Assembly (NCBI GenBank): GCA_902554335.1 | Contig: CACDOD010000003.1 | Span: 1-64,000, forward strand | DNA: 64,000 nt | Source of the DNA: an uncultured Pelagibacteraceae bacterium | GTDB taxonomy: Bacteria > Pseudomonadota > Alphaproteobacteria > Pelagibacterales > Pelagibacteraceae | Direction of reading: 5' to 3' | Part shown: positions 21,650 to 33,924 of the stretch, piece by piece | How positions within the stretch are numbered: the stretch's first letter is position 1 | How the letters are laid out: each line of letters opens with the position of its first letter | Notes under the pieces: model-generated | What the model was told of the DNA's origin: nothing | Database searches by the model: none | Seen by the model: the letters and a program-made list of their open reading frames with translations, nothing else | Made by a program: the position numbers and the translations under genes

Positions 21650-21913
21650 ATGAAAGATAAAAATTTACTAGATGATATTGAAACTAAATCATTAGAGGAG
21701 TTAAATGCTTTGGCAAATAGAATAATTGATAATTTAGACAAAAAAAGCAATGAAGATTTTATAAAGGATTATCAAGAGTTAATAAAATTAAATAATTTTA
21801 TAGAAAAAAAGCTTCTTAAAGAAAAAAAATTAATATCAAAAGAAACTAAAGACAAAATTGATGAAATAACTAGCAATGGAAAAAAAATTAAAAAAACTTT
21901 CAAAAAGAGTTAA
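21650..21913 (+). CDS. xseB: Exodeoxyribonuclease VII small subunit (probable)
   Basis: Short helical protein with SLEELNALANRIIDNLD...ELIKLNNFIEKKL, directly upstream of ispA/dxs as in many proteobacteria. Confidence 0.75.
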   Translation: MKDKNLLDDIETKSLEELNALANRIIDNLDKKSNEDFIKDYQELIKLNNFIEKKLLKEKKLISKETKDKIDEITSNGKKIKKTFKKS

Positions 21914-22745
21914 TTATTATTTAAATAGCTACATATCAAATTTTAACTCTCCAGTATTGATTGGTCCAATGAAATATGGATTATTTCCAGGTGGAAAAAA
22001 AATTAGATCAAAAATTATATTTGATGTAGGTAAAATCTTTAAAGTAAAAAATAAAGACTTGCTAATATTAGCAGCATCAGTGGAAGCCATTCATTCTTAC
22101 TCTTTAATTCATGATGATTTACCTTGTATGGACGACGATAAATTGAGAAGGGGAAAACCTTCTACTCATGTAAAATTTGGTGAGTCCACTGCTATTTTAG
22201 CGGGGAACTCTTTATTAACAACCGCATTTGAAATATTAAGTGATAAAAATTTTAAAATTGATGATGAAACAAAGTCTAGATTAATAAATTTTCTTTCTCG
22301 TTGTTCAGGTCAAACAGGAATTGCTGGTGGCCAATATCTAGACTTAAGCTATGAGAAAAAAAAAGTTTCTCTTCAAAAAATACTTAACATGGAATTAAAA
22401 AAAACAGGAAAGCTATTTGAATTTTGTTGTGTAGCTCCCTTAATAATTAAAAAAAACAAAAAATACCTGAAATCTTTTTCCAAAATTGGGAAAGATATTG
22501 GATTATTATTTCAAATAGTTGATGATTTGATTGATTTTAAAGGTAAAACAAAATTTGCAGGGAAAAAAACACAAAAAGACATAAAAAAAGGTAAAGCTAC
22601 TATAATTAGTTTACTTGGATACGAAAATGCAGTTAAATATGCTTTCAAACTTAAACAAAATATTTATAGTAGACTGAAAAAACATAATACAAACGCTCAA
22701 GATTTAAGAGAAACAATTAATTTTATTATGGAAAGAAATAATTAA
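21876..22745 (+). CDS. ispA: Polyprenyl synthetase (geranyl/farnesyl diphosphate synthase)
   Basis: GGKKIRSKIIFDVG, DDLPCMDDD, second Asp-rich motif VDDLIDFKG. Confidence 0.94.
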   Translation: MEKKLKKLSKRVNYYLNSYISNFNSPVLIGPMKYGLFPGGKKIRSKIIFDVGKIFKVKNKDLLILAASVEAIHSYSLIHDDLPCMDDDKLRRGKPSTHVKFGESTAILAGNSLLTTAFEILSDKNFKIDDETKSRLINFLSRCSGQTGIAGGQYLDLSYEKKKVSLQKILNMELKKTGKLFEFCCVAPLIIKKNKKYLKSFSKIGKDIGLLFQIVDDLIDFKGKTKFAGKKTQKDIKKGKATIISLLGYENAVKYAFKLKQNIYSRLKKHNTNAQDLRETINFIMERNN

Positions 22746-24656
22746 ATGTCAGATTATAATTTTTTAAAAAATATAAACTTTCCTTCTGACATTAAAAAAT
22801 TATCAAATTCTGATCTAAAAACTTTATCAAAAGAAATTAGAGAAAAAATGATACAAGCTGTTTCAAAAACTGGAGGACATCTAGGTGCAGGACTTGGTGT
22901 TGTTGAACTTACTGTTGCCTTACATTATATATTTGACACACCAAAAGATAAAATTATTTGGGATGTCGGCCATCAATCATACCCCCATAAAATATTAACA
23001 GGAAGAAAAGACAAAATAGAGACATTGAGAACGGGAGGAGGTTTGTCAGGTTTTACCAAGAGAGAGGAAAGCGAATATGATCCATTTGGAGCTGCGCACA
23101 GCTCGACATCTATTTCTGCAGCATTAGGAATTGCAACTGCAAACAAACTCTCAAATAAATCTGAAGATGTAGTAGCTGTAATTGGAGATGGTGCTTTAAG
23201 TGCTGGAATGGCCTATGAGGCTATGAATAATGCTGGATCTGCTAAGACTAAAATGATCGTTATTTTAAATGATAACGATATGTCAATAGCTAAACCAGTG
23301 GGAGCTTTAAGAACTTATCTAGCAAAAATTTTATCAGGTAAAATTTATTTTAGTTTTAGAGAGACATTAAAATTGATAATTTCATCATTTTCAAAACGAT
23401 TTATGAAAAAGGCTGGAAAAGCAGAGGATTTTTTAAGATCTGCGGTAACAGGGGGTACTTTATTTAGTTCACTGGGTTTTTATTACGTTGGACCAATAGA
23501 TGGTCACGATATTGACGTGCTAACTTCCGTTTTAGATAATGCAAAAAAAATGAAATATGATGGTCCAATTTTAATTCATATTAAGACTGAAAAAGGCAAA
23601 GGATATGAATTTGCTGAAAAATCTTTAGACAAATATCATGGAGTTACAAAATTTAATGTTTTAACTGGTCAACAAGACAAAGGAAAAAGCATAGCTCCTT
23701 CTTATACAAAAGTTTTTGCTAATTCGCTTATTAAACATGCCGAAAAAGATAGCAAAATTGTAGGGATAACTGCTGCGATGCCTGGTGGAACTGGAATGGA
23801 TTTGTTTGCTCAAAGATTTCCTGACAGAATGTTTGATGTTGGAATTGCTGAGCAGCACGCAGTAACTTTCTCAGGAGGATTGTCAACCCAAGGTTATAAA
23901 CCTTTTGCAGCAATTTACTCAACTTTTTTGCAAAGAGCTTATGATCAGGTAGTTCACGATATTGCAATTCAATCACTCCCAGTAAGATTTGCAATTGATA
24001 GAGCAGGACTTGTAGGAGCAGATGGACCAACACATGCTGGCTCATTTGATATAACTTATTTAACAACATTACCAAATTTTGTAGTTATGGCAGCCAGCAA
24101 TGAGTCAGAACTTGTTAAAATGATTAATACTTCAGTCTCAATAAATGATAAACCATCTGCGTTTAGATACCCTAGAGGAAACGGAATTGGAATAGAATTA
24201 CCTAATGAAGAAGAAAAATTAATTATTGGTAAAGGGAGATTTATCAAAGAAGGAAAACAAGTTGCTTTATTAAATTTTGGAGCAAGACTGCAAGAATGTT
24301 TAATTGCAGAAAAAAATTTATCAAAAAAGGGAATTTCTACAACTGTATTTGATGCGCGATTTGCAAAACCTCTAGATCAAAACTCGTTATGGCAAATTGC
24401 TACGAATCATGACGTAATCATAACAATTGAGGAAGGATCTATTGGGGGTTTTGGATCTCATGTTAATCACTTTTTAAACGAAAAAAATTTACTAGATAAA
24501 GATGCTAAGTTTAGATCTATGATTTTGCCTGATTTATTTATTGATCAAGATAAGCCAGAAAATATGTATAAGGTAGCTGGTTTAGATTCTATATCTATTG
24601 AAAATAAAGTTATAGATACATTAAACTCAAAAGTAATATTGAAAAAAACTAATTAG
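22746..24656 (+). CDS. dxs: 1-deoxy-D-xylulose-5-phosphate synthase
   Basis: [18 protein letters not shown]...[18 protein letters not shown]...[15 protein letters not shown]. Confidence 0.97.
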   Translation: MSDYNFLKNINFPSDIKKLSNSDLKTLSKEIREKMIQAVSKTGGHLGAGLGVVELTVALHYIFDTPKDKIIWDVGHQSYPHKILTGRKDKIETLRTGGGLSGFTKREESEYDPFGAAHSSTSISAALGIATANKLSNKSEDVVAVIGDGALSAGMAYEAMNNAGSAKTKMIVILNDNDMSIAKPVGALRTYLAKILSGKIYFSFRETLKLIISSFSKRFMKKAGKAEDFLRSAVTGGTLFSSLGFYYVGPIDGHDIDVLTSVLDNAKKMKYDGPILIHIKTEKGKGYEFAEKSLDKYHGVTKFNVLTGQQDKGKSIAPSYTKVFANSLIKHAEKDSKIVGITAAMPGGTGMDLFAQRFPDRMFDVGIAEQHAVTFSGGLSTQGYKPFAAIYSTFLQRAYDQVVHDIAIQSLPVRFAIDRAGLVGADGPTHAGSFDITYLTTLPNFVVMAASNESELVKMINTSVSINDKPSAFRYPRGNGIGIELPNEEEKLIIGKGRFIKEGKQVALLNFGARLQECLIAEKNLSKKGISTTVFDARFAKPLDQNSLWQIATNHDVIITIEEGSIGGFGSHVNHFLNEKNLLDKDAKFRSMILPDLFIDQDKPENMYKVAGLDSISIENKVIDTLNSKVILKKTN

Positions 24657-25738
24657 TTTTCACACTGAGCTTTATTCATGAGGTAGTGATCTAGCAAAAT
24701 ACAGTGCATCATTGCTTCACCAATTGGTACCGCACGAATACCTACACATGGATCATGTCTTCCTTTAACGGAAATAGATGTATTTTTACCTGTTTTATCT
24801 ATTGTTTTTCTCTCATTAAGAATAGATGATGTAGGTTTCACCGCGAAGGAAACTATAATATCTTGTCCTGTAGATATACCTCCCAATATTCCTCCGGCAT
24901 TATTTGATTTGAAAAATGTTTTTTTTCCTTTTTTATATATTTCATCTGAATTTTCTTCGCCGGTCAACTTTGCAGCATTCATTCCAGAGCCAATATTTAC
25001 ACCTTTAACTGCATTTATACTCATCATTGCTGAGGCAATATCCATGTCTAATTTTGAATAAATTGGAGCTCCCAAGCCAATCGGCACCCCTTTTGCTCTG
25101 ACTTCTATCACTGCTCCACATGATGAGCCTGCTTTTCTTATAGATAAAAGATATTTTTCCCAAAGTTTAAGTATTTTTTTATCAGGGCAAAAAAAAGAAT
25201 TTTTTGCAATAAATTTTTCATCCCAGTTATTTGGGTTTATACCTAGAATACCAATTTGAGTAACAGCTCCAATAACTTGATACCTTTTACCAATTTTATT
25301 TTCTAAAACTTTTTTTGCTACTGCTCCTGCCGCAACTCTAGCAGCAGTTTCCCTTGCTGACTGTCTTCCTCCACCTCTGTAGTCTCGTATTCCGTATTTC
25401 ATAAAATAAGTATAGTCAGCATGGCCTGGTCTAAATTTAGATTTTATTGTTTCGTAGTCTCTAGATTTTTGGTCCTCGTTATATATAATTAAAGATATTG
25501 GTGTACCCGTTGTTTTTCCATCAAATACACCTGACATTATATGAACTAAGTCTTTCTCTTTTCTTTGAGTAACGAATTTATTTTGACCTGGCCTTCTTTT
25601 GTTTAATTCCTTTTGAATATCTTCAGCTTTAATTTGTATATTTGGGGGACAACCATCTATGACACACCCTATAGCTGGTCCATGGGATTCGCCCCAAGTA
25701 GTAAATCTAAAAAACTTTCCAAAAGTATTAAATGACAT
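24653..25738 (-). CDS. aroC: Chorismate synthase
   Basis: [21 protein letters not shown]...[19 protein letters not shown]...[18 protein letters not shown]. Confidence 0.97.
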   Translation of the reverse strand: MSFNTFGKFFRFTTWGESHGPAIGCVIDGCPPNIQIKAEDIQKELNKRRPGQNKFVTQRKEKDLVHIMSGVFDGKTTGTPISLIIYNEDQKSRDYETIKSKFRPGHADYTYFMKYGIRDYRGGGRQSARETAARVAAGAVAKKVLENKIGKRYQVIGAVTQIGILGINPNNWDEKFIAKNSFFCPDKKILKLWEKYLLSIRKAGSSCGAVIEVRAKGVPIGLGAPIYSKLDMDIASAMMSINAVKGVNIGSGMNAAKLTGEENSDEIYKKGKKTFFKSNNAGGILGGISTGQDIIVSFAVKPTSSILNERKTIDKTGKNTSISVKGRHDPCVGIRAVPIGEAMMHCILLDHYLMNKAQCEN

Positions 25739-25771
25739 TATACCTGTTATATAGTTTAATTTGTCGAAATT

Positions 25772-26395
25772 ATGAATAAAAAAAATAATTTAGGGCTAGA
25801 TATTTGCTTCATGAATGAAGATGATCCATTCATAGTTTTCAAACAATGGATGTCTGAAGCTGAAAAAAATGAAATTAATGATCCAAATGCAGTTGCATTA
25901 GCTACTGTTAACGAGTCCAATCAACCTGATGTTAGAATGGTTCTATTAAAAGAATTCAACAATAATGGTTTTATTTTTTTTACAAACTTAGAAAGTAAAA
26001 AAGGATCAGACTTAAAAAAAATACCTAAAGCTTCAATGTGTTTTCACTGGAAATCATTATTGAGGCAAGTAAGAATTTCTGGCGAAATCTCTTCAATATC
26101 AGATAAAGAGGCTGACGAATATTTTAATTCTCGACCTTATTTAAGCAGAATAGGAGCCTGGTCATCTAATCAGTCAAAACCAATGGAAACTAGGGATGCT
26201 TTTTTAAATAGAATTCAAAAATATAAAAACAAATTTTCAGATCAAAATAATGTTCCAAGACCAAACCATTGGTCGGGTTTTATGCTTTCACCTAAAAGAA
26301 TTGAGTTTTGGAAAGATGTTGAGGGAAGGCTTCATCAAAGATTAGAATATTTAAAAGAATTAAATTCTTGGAAAAAAAATATTTTATACCCTTAA
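25772..26395 (+). CDS. pdxH: Pyridoxamine 5'-phosphate oxidase
   Basis: [18 protein letters not shown]...[13 protein letters not shown]-like region, [18 protein letters not shown]. Confidence 0.95.
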   Translation: MNKKNNLGLDICFMNEDDPFIVFKQWMSEAEKNEINDPNAVALATVNESNQPDVRMVLLKEFNNNGFIFFTNLESKKGSDLKKIPKASMCFHWKSLLRQVRISGEISSISDKEADEYFNSRPYLSRIGAWSSNQSKPMETRDAFLNRIQKYKNKFSDQNNVPRPNHWSGFMLSPKRIEFWKDVEGRLHQRLEYLKELNSWKKNILYP

Positions 26396-27405
26396 AAATT
26401 ACGCTCTAAAGAGAACGTTGTTAAATTTCTAAGTATATCTTTTTCATTGCTATTTTGAAAAATGTTTAATGAATTTGATGCTAGGCTTATATAATGCTCA
26501 GCTTTTTTATAACATTCATTTATTATATTATAATGCTTTATTAGCTCAAGAACTTCTTTTAAGTCATTTTCATTTCTATTTTCTTTAGTAAAAAAATCTT
26601 TAAGTAATTTTTTTTTATTATCGCTTATTTTTTGGAGAAGCAAAATTATTGGAAGTGTGACTTTTCCTTCAAAAAAATCATTTCCAATATTTTTTCCAAA
26701 AATCTTAAGATCTGAATTATAATCTAGGGTGTCGTCTGCTATTTGAAATGTTAGCCCAAGATTTTTACCATAGGACTCTAGAGCGTCTTTATATTTATTT
26801 TCTTTATTTGTTATAATTGGTCCTATTTTGGCAGCAGCCAAAAATAGAGCTGCTGTTTTACTTGAAATAATTTTTAAATATGTTTCTTCTAACATATCCA
26901 CATCACCTCTATATTGTAATTGCAAAATTTCACCTTGAGATATTAATGCAGATGTCGACGAAAGAAGTTTTAATATTTCTAAATTTCCATCTTCTACCAT
27001 CATCTCAAAACAACGGCTCAATAGGTAATCACCCACTAATATTGAGGATTGATTTCCCCAAATTTTATTAAGTGTTTTTTTTCCTCTTCTTATTTCTCCA
27101 TTATCTATAACGTCGTCATGCATTAAAGTTGCAGAATGAATTAATTCAACACATGCAGCAAAATTTACATCCCTCGAACCTTTATTGTAACCACATAATC
27201 TTGAAGCACCCAAGGTAATTAGTGCTCTTAATTTTTTTCCACCTGTATTAAGGTGGTAGGAGGACATTTTTTTTACTAAATCGACATTACTTTGAAGCTT
27301 TTCTTCAATTCTTTCATCTACCATTAGAAGCTTATCTTCAACTGATTTTTTTAATTCTAAATAAGAATTATTTATTTTTTTACTTAATTTGATTACTGAT
27401 CCCAT
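26392..27405 (-). CDS. ispB: Polyprenyl (octaprenyl-type) diphosphate synthase
   Basis: GGKKLRALITL, LMHDDVIDNGEIRRGKKT, QIADDTLDY. Confidence 0.92.
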   Translation of the reverse strand: MGSVIKLSKKINNSYLELKKSVEDKLLMVDERIEEKLQSNVDLVKKMSSYHLNTGGKKLRALITLGASRLCGYNKGSRDVNFAACVELIHSATLMHDDVIDNGEIRRGKKTLNKIWGNQSSILVGDYLLSRCFEMMVEDGNLEILKLLSSTSALISQGEILQLQYRGDVDMLEETYLKIISSKTAALFLAAAKIGPIITNKENKYKDALESYGKNLGLTFQIADDTLDYNSDLKIFGKNIGNDFFEGKVTLPIILLLQKISDNKKKLLKDFFTKENRNENDLKEVLELIKHYNIINECYKKAEHYISLASNSLNIFQNSNEKDILRNLTTFSLERNF

Positions 27406-27514
27406 AGAATAAAGTTAATATATAATCAAATTTAATACACTTATCAATTGACGCACCATTTTCTTCAACTAAAAGTAAGCTTTATATTATTAATAAAATC
27501 TAATAAGCATTAAC

Positions 27515-28324
27515 ATGTTTTCTTTTTTCAAAAAAAAAAAAATTATTCCCCATATTAGGCTCAGTGGGGTAATTGGGAATGCTGGAAAATTTAGACAAGG
27601 ATTAGATTTTTCAGGCCAAGAAGAAATAATAAAAAAAGCATTCTCAATTAAGAAAAGTCCTGCTGTTGCAATAACAATTAATTCACCCGGGGGATCTCCT
27701 GTTCAATCTCATCTTATTTATAAATTTATAAGAGAACAAGCAAAAGAAAATAAGAAAAAAGTTATAGTATTTGCAGAGGATGTTGCTGCTTCTGGAGGTT
27801 ATTTAATTGCGTGTGCTGGTGATGAAATATATGCAAACCAAAGTTCTATTGTAGGATCAATAGGAGTTATATTTTCTTCCTTTGGTTTTAAAGATTTGAT
27901 TAAAAAAATTGGAGTTGAAAGAAGGGTATATACAGCTGGCAAAAATAAAAGTACGCTCGACCCTTTTATGGAAGAAAAACCCGAGGATATTGAAAGACTG
28001 AAAAAAATACAGTTAGAGATACATCAAGATTTTATTGATGTTGTAGAGGAAAGCAGAAAAGATAAGCTTAATAAAAACTCAGGTGTTGAATTATTTTCTG
28101 GTGAGTTTTGGTCAGGAAAAAAAGCTAAAGAGTTAGGACTTATTGATGAGATAGGTAATATTAGTCAGGTTTTAAGAGAAAAATATGGCAAAGATATTGC
28201 AATCAAAAAATTCGAAAAACCGAAAAGCTGGATATCAAAAAAACTATCATCTTCAGAGGAGAGCATAGAAAAAATTGCTAGCATTTTAGAAGAAAGAAGT
28301 ATTTGGCAAAGATATGGTTTCTAG
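27515..28324 (+). CDS. S49 family signal-peptide peptidase (SppA/SohB-like)
   Basis: [39 protein letters not shown]. Confidence 0.93.
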   Translation: MFSFFKKKKIIPHIRLSGVIGNAGKFRQGLDFSGQEEIIKKAFSIKKSPAVAITINSPGGSPVQSHLIYKFIREQAKENKKKVIVFAEDVAASGGYLIACAGDEIYANQSSIVGSIGVIFSSFGFKDLIKKIGVERRVYTAGKNKSTLDPFMEEKPEDIERLKKIQLEIHQDFIDVVEESRKDKLNKNSGVELFSGEFWSGKKAKELGLIDEIGNISQVLREKYGKDIAIKKFEKPKSWISKKLSSSEESIEKIASILEERSIWQRYGF

Positions 28325-29195
28325 AAAAAAAATATCAAAAAAAAAAATTCTGTCATTTCAAGATTCTATATTAAGTTTACAAAAATATTGGAGCAAACAA
28401 GGATGTGTTGTACTGCAACCATATGATATAGAAGTTGGAGCTGGAACATTTCATCCTGCAACAACTTTGAGATCACTTGGAAAAAAACCTTGGCGTACTG
28501 CTTATGTTCAGCCATCTAGACGACCTACGGATGGGAGGTATGGAGATAATCCAAACAGGTTGCAGCACTATTATCAATTTCAAGTTTTAATTAAACCATC
28601 ACCAGATAATATAAAAAAACTTTTTCTTAATAGCCTTTTATCATTAGGCATTAAGAATGATGAGCATGATATAAGATTTGTTGAGGACGATTGGGAGAGT
28701 CCTACTTTAGGCGCAGCAGGCTTAGGATGGGAAGTTTGGTGTGATGGAATGGAAATTACTCAATTTACTTATTTTCAACAAATGGCAGGTATAGAATGTA
28801 ATCCAGTTTCTGTTGAGATAACCTATGGTTTAGAGAGATTATGTATGTTTATACAAAATAAAAAAAATATATTCGAACTAAATTGGAATGACCAAGGAAT
28901 TCTTTATAAAGATGTTTTTCACCAATCTGAAAAAGAATTTTCAGCTTATAACTTTGAATATGCAAACACAGATAATTTGTTTAACATCTTCGACATGTTA
29001 GAAAGTGAAGCAAAGTCTTTAACGGAAAAGAAACTTTCTTTACCAGCATATGACCAATGCTTAAAAGCAAGTCATGTTTTTAACATATTAGACTCAAGAG
29101 GAGTTATAAGTGTAGCCCAACGAGCTGAATATATAGCCAGAATTAGAGAACTTACAAAAATGATAGGCAGGGTCTGGTTAGACACACAAATTTAA
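28314..29195 (+). CDS. glyQ: Glycyl-tRNA synthetase alpha subunit
   Basis: [35 protein letters not shown]...[29 protein letters not shown]. Confidence 0.98.
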   Translation: MVSRKKISKKKILSFQDSILSLQKYWSKQGCVVLQPYDIEVGAGTFHPATTLRSLGKKPWRTAYVQPSRRPTDGRYGDNPNRLQHYYQFQVLIKPSPDNIKKLFLNSLLSLGIKNDEHDIRFVEDDWESPTLGAAGLGWEVWCDGMEITQFTYFQQMAGIECNPVSVEITYGLERLCMFIQNKKNIFELNWNDQGILYKDVFHQSEKEFSAYNFEYANTDNLFNIFDMLESEAKSLTEKKLSLPAYDQCLKASHVFNILDSRGVISVAQRAEYIARIRELTKMIGRVWLDTQI

Positions 29196-29196
29196 T

Positions 29197-31263
29197 ATGT
29201 CAGAATTCTTTTTAGAACTCTTTAGTGAGGAAGTACCACCAAAACTTCAAATAAATGCAAGGAAAAAATTACTTTTAGATTTTAAAAATTTTTTTCAGCA
29301 AAATAACATAAGCATTAAAGGCTCTGCAGATGTATATTCTACACCTAATAGAATTATAGTATATTTTTCAAATATTTCTAAAGAAGTTTTTAAAAAATCT
29401 CAGGAACTGAAGGGACCTTCTGTCAATTCAAAACAAGAGGCTTTAGAAGGTTTTTTAAAATCTCACGATATTAAAAAATCTCAAGTAAATACTAAGACAA
29501 CTGAAAAAGGAGAATTCTATTTTTATATAAAACCTAAACAAAAACTTAAGACCCATGATTTGCTAAAAAAAAATATTCCTATAATTTTAGATAAAATTAA
29601 CTGGAATAAATCTATGAAATGGGGCAATAACCAAATGTTTTGGGGTAGGCCTCTTAAATCCATTCTTGCAGTTTTTGATGATAAAAAAATTGAATTTAAA
29701 TTTTACCATTTGAAAGCTTCTAACTCAACTTATTTAGATAAAGATTTTGAGGAAAAGACAAAAAATTTTAATAATTTTAAATCTTATCAATCATATTTTA
29801 AATCAATAAAAATTATTCTTAATCAGGATAAAAGAAAAAATTTTATAGTTAATGAATTAAAAAAGGTATCAAAAAAAAATTATTTGTTAATCGATCTGAA
29901 AGAAAATTTATTAGATGAAATTACAAATATTGTAGAAAAGCCCAAAATAATTTTATGTCAGTTTGATAAGAAATTTTTAAATATTCCAAAAGAAATTTTA
30001 ATAATTTCCATGCAAAATCATCAAAAATATATACCAACATTTGATAAAAAAAAAAATTTAACAAATTTTTTTCTTACGGTTTCAGACTCAAATGACCCCA
30101 AAGGATATGTAAAATTAGGAAATGAGAGAGTCATAGAGGCAAGATTAAATGATGCAGAATTTTTTTGGAATAGAAATAAATCTCAAAATTTGATTAAACA
30201 ATTATCAGATTTAAAAAAAATAAATTTTTTTAAAGGACTTGGATCATACTTTGATAAAACTCAGAGAATTAAAAAATTAAGTTCATTAATTTCAGATGAG
30301 CTAATGATTAGTAAAGAAAAAATTGAAATCGCAGCCTCAATATGCAAGGTAGATCTCAAATCTGATTTAGTAGGAGAATTTCCTGAGTTACAAGGAATAC
30401 TGGGAGGATATTTTGCTGAGGCCCAGGGGTTTGAAAAAGAAGTTTGTCAATCAATTTCTGAACATTATTTACCAATCGGGCTTGAAAGTAAGGTTCCAAA
30501 AAATCCTTACAGTATTACTCTATCATTAAGCGACAAGCTAGATACCCTAGTTGGTTTTTTTGGTCTAGATTTAATACCTACAGGATCTAAAGATCCTTAT
30601 GCTTTAAGAAGAAATGCAATCGCTTTGCTAAGATTAATTATCGAAAATAAAATTAGTATCAAACTAAGAAGTATCATTAATTACTCCTTAACATTATATA
30701 AAGAGCAAGGTTTTGAATTTGATATTACAAAAGTTCTAAAAGAGTCAAACAATTTTATTTTAGAAAGATTAAAAAATTATTCAAAAGAAAAAGATATAAG
30801 ATTAGATATTATTGAAAGTTCTATGTTATCAAATGATATTGATGACATGTATAAAGTATATAAAAATGCATACGTATTTAATCAAAATATTAAAAAAGAA
30901 ATTGGACAAGATGTGGTTGGTATCTACAAACGATCATACAATATTTTAAACAGTGAAATTATTAAAAGTAATTTAAAACTATCAAACTCTGTTGATACTG
31001 GTTTGTTCAAAAATGACTTTGAAAAAAATCTCTATAAAAAAATACAAGAAATAAAAAAATATTTTCTAGATCTTGATAAAAACGATAATTTTGAGGACAT
31101 CCTAAAAGAGCTATTAAAATTCAAGCAAGACGTTAATTCTTTTTTTGATAATGTAAAAGTTAATGACGAAAATGAGTTAATTAAAAAAAACAGGCTAGAA
31201 CTTTTAAATTTGTTGTGTAAAAGCTTTGATAATTTTTTTAATTTCTCAAAAATTGAAGGCTAA
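29197..31263 (+). CDS. glyS: Glycyl-tRNA synthetase beta subunit
   Basis: FFLELFSEEVPPKLQ, KGPS, MQNHQKYIPTFD, KDPYALRRNAIALLRLI. Confidence 0.96.
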   Translation: MSEFFLELFSEEVPPKLQINARKKLLLDFKNFFQQNNISIKGSADVYSTPNRIIVYFSNISKEVFKKSQELKGPSVNSKQEALEGFLKSHDIKKSQVNTKTTEKGEFYFYIKPKQKLKTHDLLKKNIPIILDKINWNKSMKWGNNQMFWGRPLKSILAVFDDKKIEFKFYHLKASNSTYLDKDFEEKTKNFNNFKSYQSYFKSIKIILNQDKRKNFIVNELKKVSKKNYLLIDLKENLLDEITNIVEKPKIILCQFDKKFLNIPKEILIISMQNHQKYIPTFDKKKNLTNFFLTVSDSNDPKGYVKLGNERVIEARLNDAEFFWNRNKSQNLIKQLSDLKKINFFKGLGSYFDKTQRIKKLSSLISDELMISKEKIEIAASICKVDLKSDLVGEFPELQGILGGYFAEAQGFEKEVCQSISEHYLPIGLESKVPKNPYSITLSLSDKLDTLVGFFGLDLIPTGSKDPYALRRNAIALLRLIIENKISIKLRSIINYSLTLYKEQGFEFDITKVLKESNNFILERLKNYSKEKDIRLDIIESSMLSNDIDDMYKVYKNAYVFNQNIKKEIGQDVVGIYKRSYNILNSEIIKSNLKLSNSVDTGLFKNDFEKNLYKKIQEIKKYFLDLDKNDNFEDILKELLKFKQDVNSFFDNVKVNDENELIKKNRLELLNLLCKSFDNFFNFSKIEG

Positions 31264-33921
31264 ATGAAAAAACTTATTTTTAACTTTAAATCTAAAAATT
31301 TGAAAAATTTGAAAAAACCTAAAAATATTTTAGGTGGCAAAGGCGCAAACCTTGCTGAAATGGGCAGATTGGGTATGCCTGTCCCTCCTGGATTTACAAT
31401 ATCAACGGACGTATGTCATTTATTTTACAAAAATAAAAAAAAATTGAACCCTAAATTAATAAGAGAAATAAACAAAGAGCTTAATTTTATAGAAAAGGAT
31501 ACAAAAAAAAAATTTGGAGATTTGGAAAGTCCATTGTTAGTTTCTGTCAGATCTGGAGCCAGGGTTTCAATGCCAGGCATGATGGATACAATTTTGAACT
31601 TGGGTCTCAACGATCAGACAGTTGTTGCCTTAGCAAAAAAAACTTCAAACAAAAGATTTGCAAAAGATAGCTATCGAAGATTTATTCAAATGTATTCTAA
31701 TGTAGTTTTAGGAGTAGAAGGTTATAAATTTGAGGAATTAATTGAAAACTATAAATTAACCAAAGGAGTTCTCCTTGACACTGATTTAGACGAGTCAGAT
31801 TGGGATAATCTTATTGTTGATTTTAAAAATTTAGTTAAAGAAAAAACAAAAAAAGAATTTCCCCAAAATGTAAAAGATCAATTAATTGGAGCAATATGTG
31901 CAGTATTTCTATCTTGGGAAAGTCCTCGAGCAAAGATTTACAGAAAATTAAATCAAATTCCCTCAGATTGGGGAACAGCTGTTAATGTTCAGTCAATGGT
32001 TTTTGGTAATATGGGTGATGATTGCGCCACGGGAGTTGTCTTTACAAGAAACCCATCTGACGGTACTAACCAAATCTATGGTGAATATTTAATCAATGCT
32101 CAAGGAGAGGATGTTGTAGCAGGGACCCGTACTCCACAACATATCACTAAAAAAGCAAGGATCGAGTCTAAACAAAAAAAATTATCAATGGAAGAATCAA
32201 TGCCTTCAGTTTACAAAAAACTTAAAAAAATTCTATTAAAGTTAGAGAAGCATTACAAAGATATGCAGGATGTTGAATTTACAGTTGAAAACAAAATTTT
32301 ATGGATTTTACAAACAAGGTCTGGAAAAAGAACTGCAAAATCAGCAGTAAAGATTGCTGTTGATATGGTTAAAGAAAAATTAATTTCTAAAAAACAAGCA
32401 GTGTTAAGGCTAGACCCAAATTCTTTAGACACGTTATTACATCCAACCTTAGACGATAGTGAAAAAATAAATGTAATAGCCAATGGTTTGCCTGCATCAC
32501 CTGGAGCTGCGAGCGGTAAAGTAGTATTCAATTCAGATGAAGCAGAGAGATTGAATAGTATGATGCAAAATACAATATTAGTTCGAGTAGAAACTTCACC
32601 AGAAGATATTCATGGAATGCATGCTGCAAAAGGAATTCTTACAGCAAGAGGTGGAATGACAAGTCATGCTGCGGTTGTAGCAAGAGGGATGGGAAGACCT
32701 TGTGTCTCAGGCTCTAGTGAAATTGAAATAGACTATGAAAATAAAAATTTCAAAGTAAATAACAAAATTATTAAAGAAGGTGATATAATTACAATCGATG
32801 GATCGACAGGCAGGGTTATATCAGGAGAAGTAAAAACAATTAAGCCAGAAATATCTGGGGATTTCTCAAAAATAATGAGCTGGGCAGATATGTTTAGAAA
32901 ATTAAAAGTTAGAACAAACTCAGAGACACCTTTAGATAGTAAAGTTGCTAGGGATTTTGGGGCAGAAGGAATTGGATTATGCAGAACGGAGCATATGTTT
33001 TTTGACGAAGAAAGAATTATATCTGTAAGAGAAATGATACTTTCCAAATCAAAAGAAGATAGAGCCGTTGCCTTAGATAAACTATTACCTCATCAGAAGA
33101 AAGATTTTTTTGAAATATTTAAAATTATGCAAGGATTACCAGTTACAGTTAGGTTATTAGACCCTCCTTTGCATGAATTTTTACCAAAAAGCTCAAAAGA
33201 TATTGAAGAGGTGGCGAATTCTTTAAAATTAACAAAAAACGAGATAGAAGCAAGAATTACTGAACTTCACGAGCAAAATCCAATGCTTGGTCACAGAGGA
33301 TGCAGACTCGGAATTTCTTTTCCAGAGATCTACGAAATGCAGTGTCGCGCAATATTTGAAGCATTAATTGAGCTTAAAAGAAAAAAAATTAAATCTGCGT
33401 TTCCTGAGATAATGATACCCTTAGTTTCAACTGAGGCTGAAATTAAAATAATGAAAGACCTTGTAATAACTACAGCACGAAAAGTACAAAATAATTACAA
33501 AACAAAAATCAATTTCTTGGTAGGTACAATGATTGAGTTACCAAGAGCCGCTATTAAAGCCGATGATATTGCAAAGCATGCTGAATTTTTTAGTTTTGGA
33601 ACTAACGACTTAACACAAACAACATTTGGTATTAGCAGAGATGATAGCGGTAAGTTTTTGAATGATTACATTGAAAATAAAATTTTCGATATTGATCCAT
33701 TTGTTTCTATTGATGATGGTGTAGGTGATCTAATCCAAATCGCATATCGAAAGGGGAAAAAACAAAATAAAAAAATCAAGCTTGGAATATGCGGAGAACA
33801 TGGTGGAGACCCTAAGAGCATACAGTTGTGTTCCAAAATTGGGCTTAATTATGTATCTTGTTCTCCTTATAGAGTTCCAATAGCTAGACTTGCCGCCGCC
33901 CAAGCTGAGCTTATAAAATAA
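31264..33921 (+). CDS. ppdK: Pyruvate, phosphate dikinase
   Basis: LGGKGANLAEMGRLGMPVPPGFTIS...ARGGMTSHAAVVARGMGRPCVSG...SFGTNDLTQTTFGISRDDSG. Confidence 0.98.
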   Translation: MKKLIFNFKSKNLKNLKKPKNILGGKGANLAEMGRLGMPVPPGFTISTDVCHLFYKNKKKLNPKLIREINKELNFIEKDTKKKFGDLESPLLVSVRSGARVSMPGMMDTILNLGLNDQTVVALAKKTSNKRFAKDSYRRFIQMYSNVVLGVEGYKFEELIENYKLTKGVLLDTDLDESDWDNLIVDFKNLVKEKTKKEFPQNVKDQLIGAICAVFLSWESPRAKIYRKLNQIPSDWGTAVNVQSMVFGNMGDDCATGVVFTRNPSDGTNQIYGEYLINAQGEDVVAGTRTPQHITKKARIESKQKKLSMEESMPSVYKKLKKILLKLEKHYKDMQDVEFTVENKILWILQTRSGKRTAKSAVKIAVDMVKEKLISKKQAVLRLDPNSLDTLLHPTLDDSEKINVIANGLPASPGAASGKVVFNSDEAERLNSMMQNTILVRVETSPEDIHGMHAAKGILTARGGMTSHAAVVARGMGRPCVSGSSEIEIDYENKNFKVNNKIIKEGDIITIDGSTGRVISGEVKTIKPEISGDFSKIMSWADMFRKLKVRTNSETPLDSKVARDFGAEGIGLCRTEHMFFDEERIISVREMILSKSKEDRAVALDKLLPHQKKDFFEIFKIMQGLPVTVRLLDPPLHEFLPKSSKDIEEVANSLKLTKNEIEARITELHEQNPMLGHRGCRLGISFPEIYEMQCRAIFEALIELKRKKIKSAFPEIMIPLVSTEAEIKIMKDLVITTARKVQNNYKTKINFLVGTMIELPRAAIKADDIAKHAEFFSFGTNDLTQTTFGISRDDSGKFLNDYIENKIFDIDPFVSIDDGVGDLIQIAYRKGKKQNKKIKLGICGEHGGDPKSIQLCSKIGLNYVSCSPYRVPIARLAAAQAELIK

Positions 33922-33924
33922 TAA

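Noticed and set aside
23661-24247. Minus-strand ORFs within dxs
   Set aside because: Overlapping each other and a well-supported dxs; no recognisable domain.
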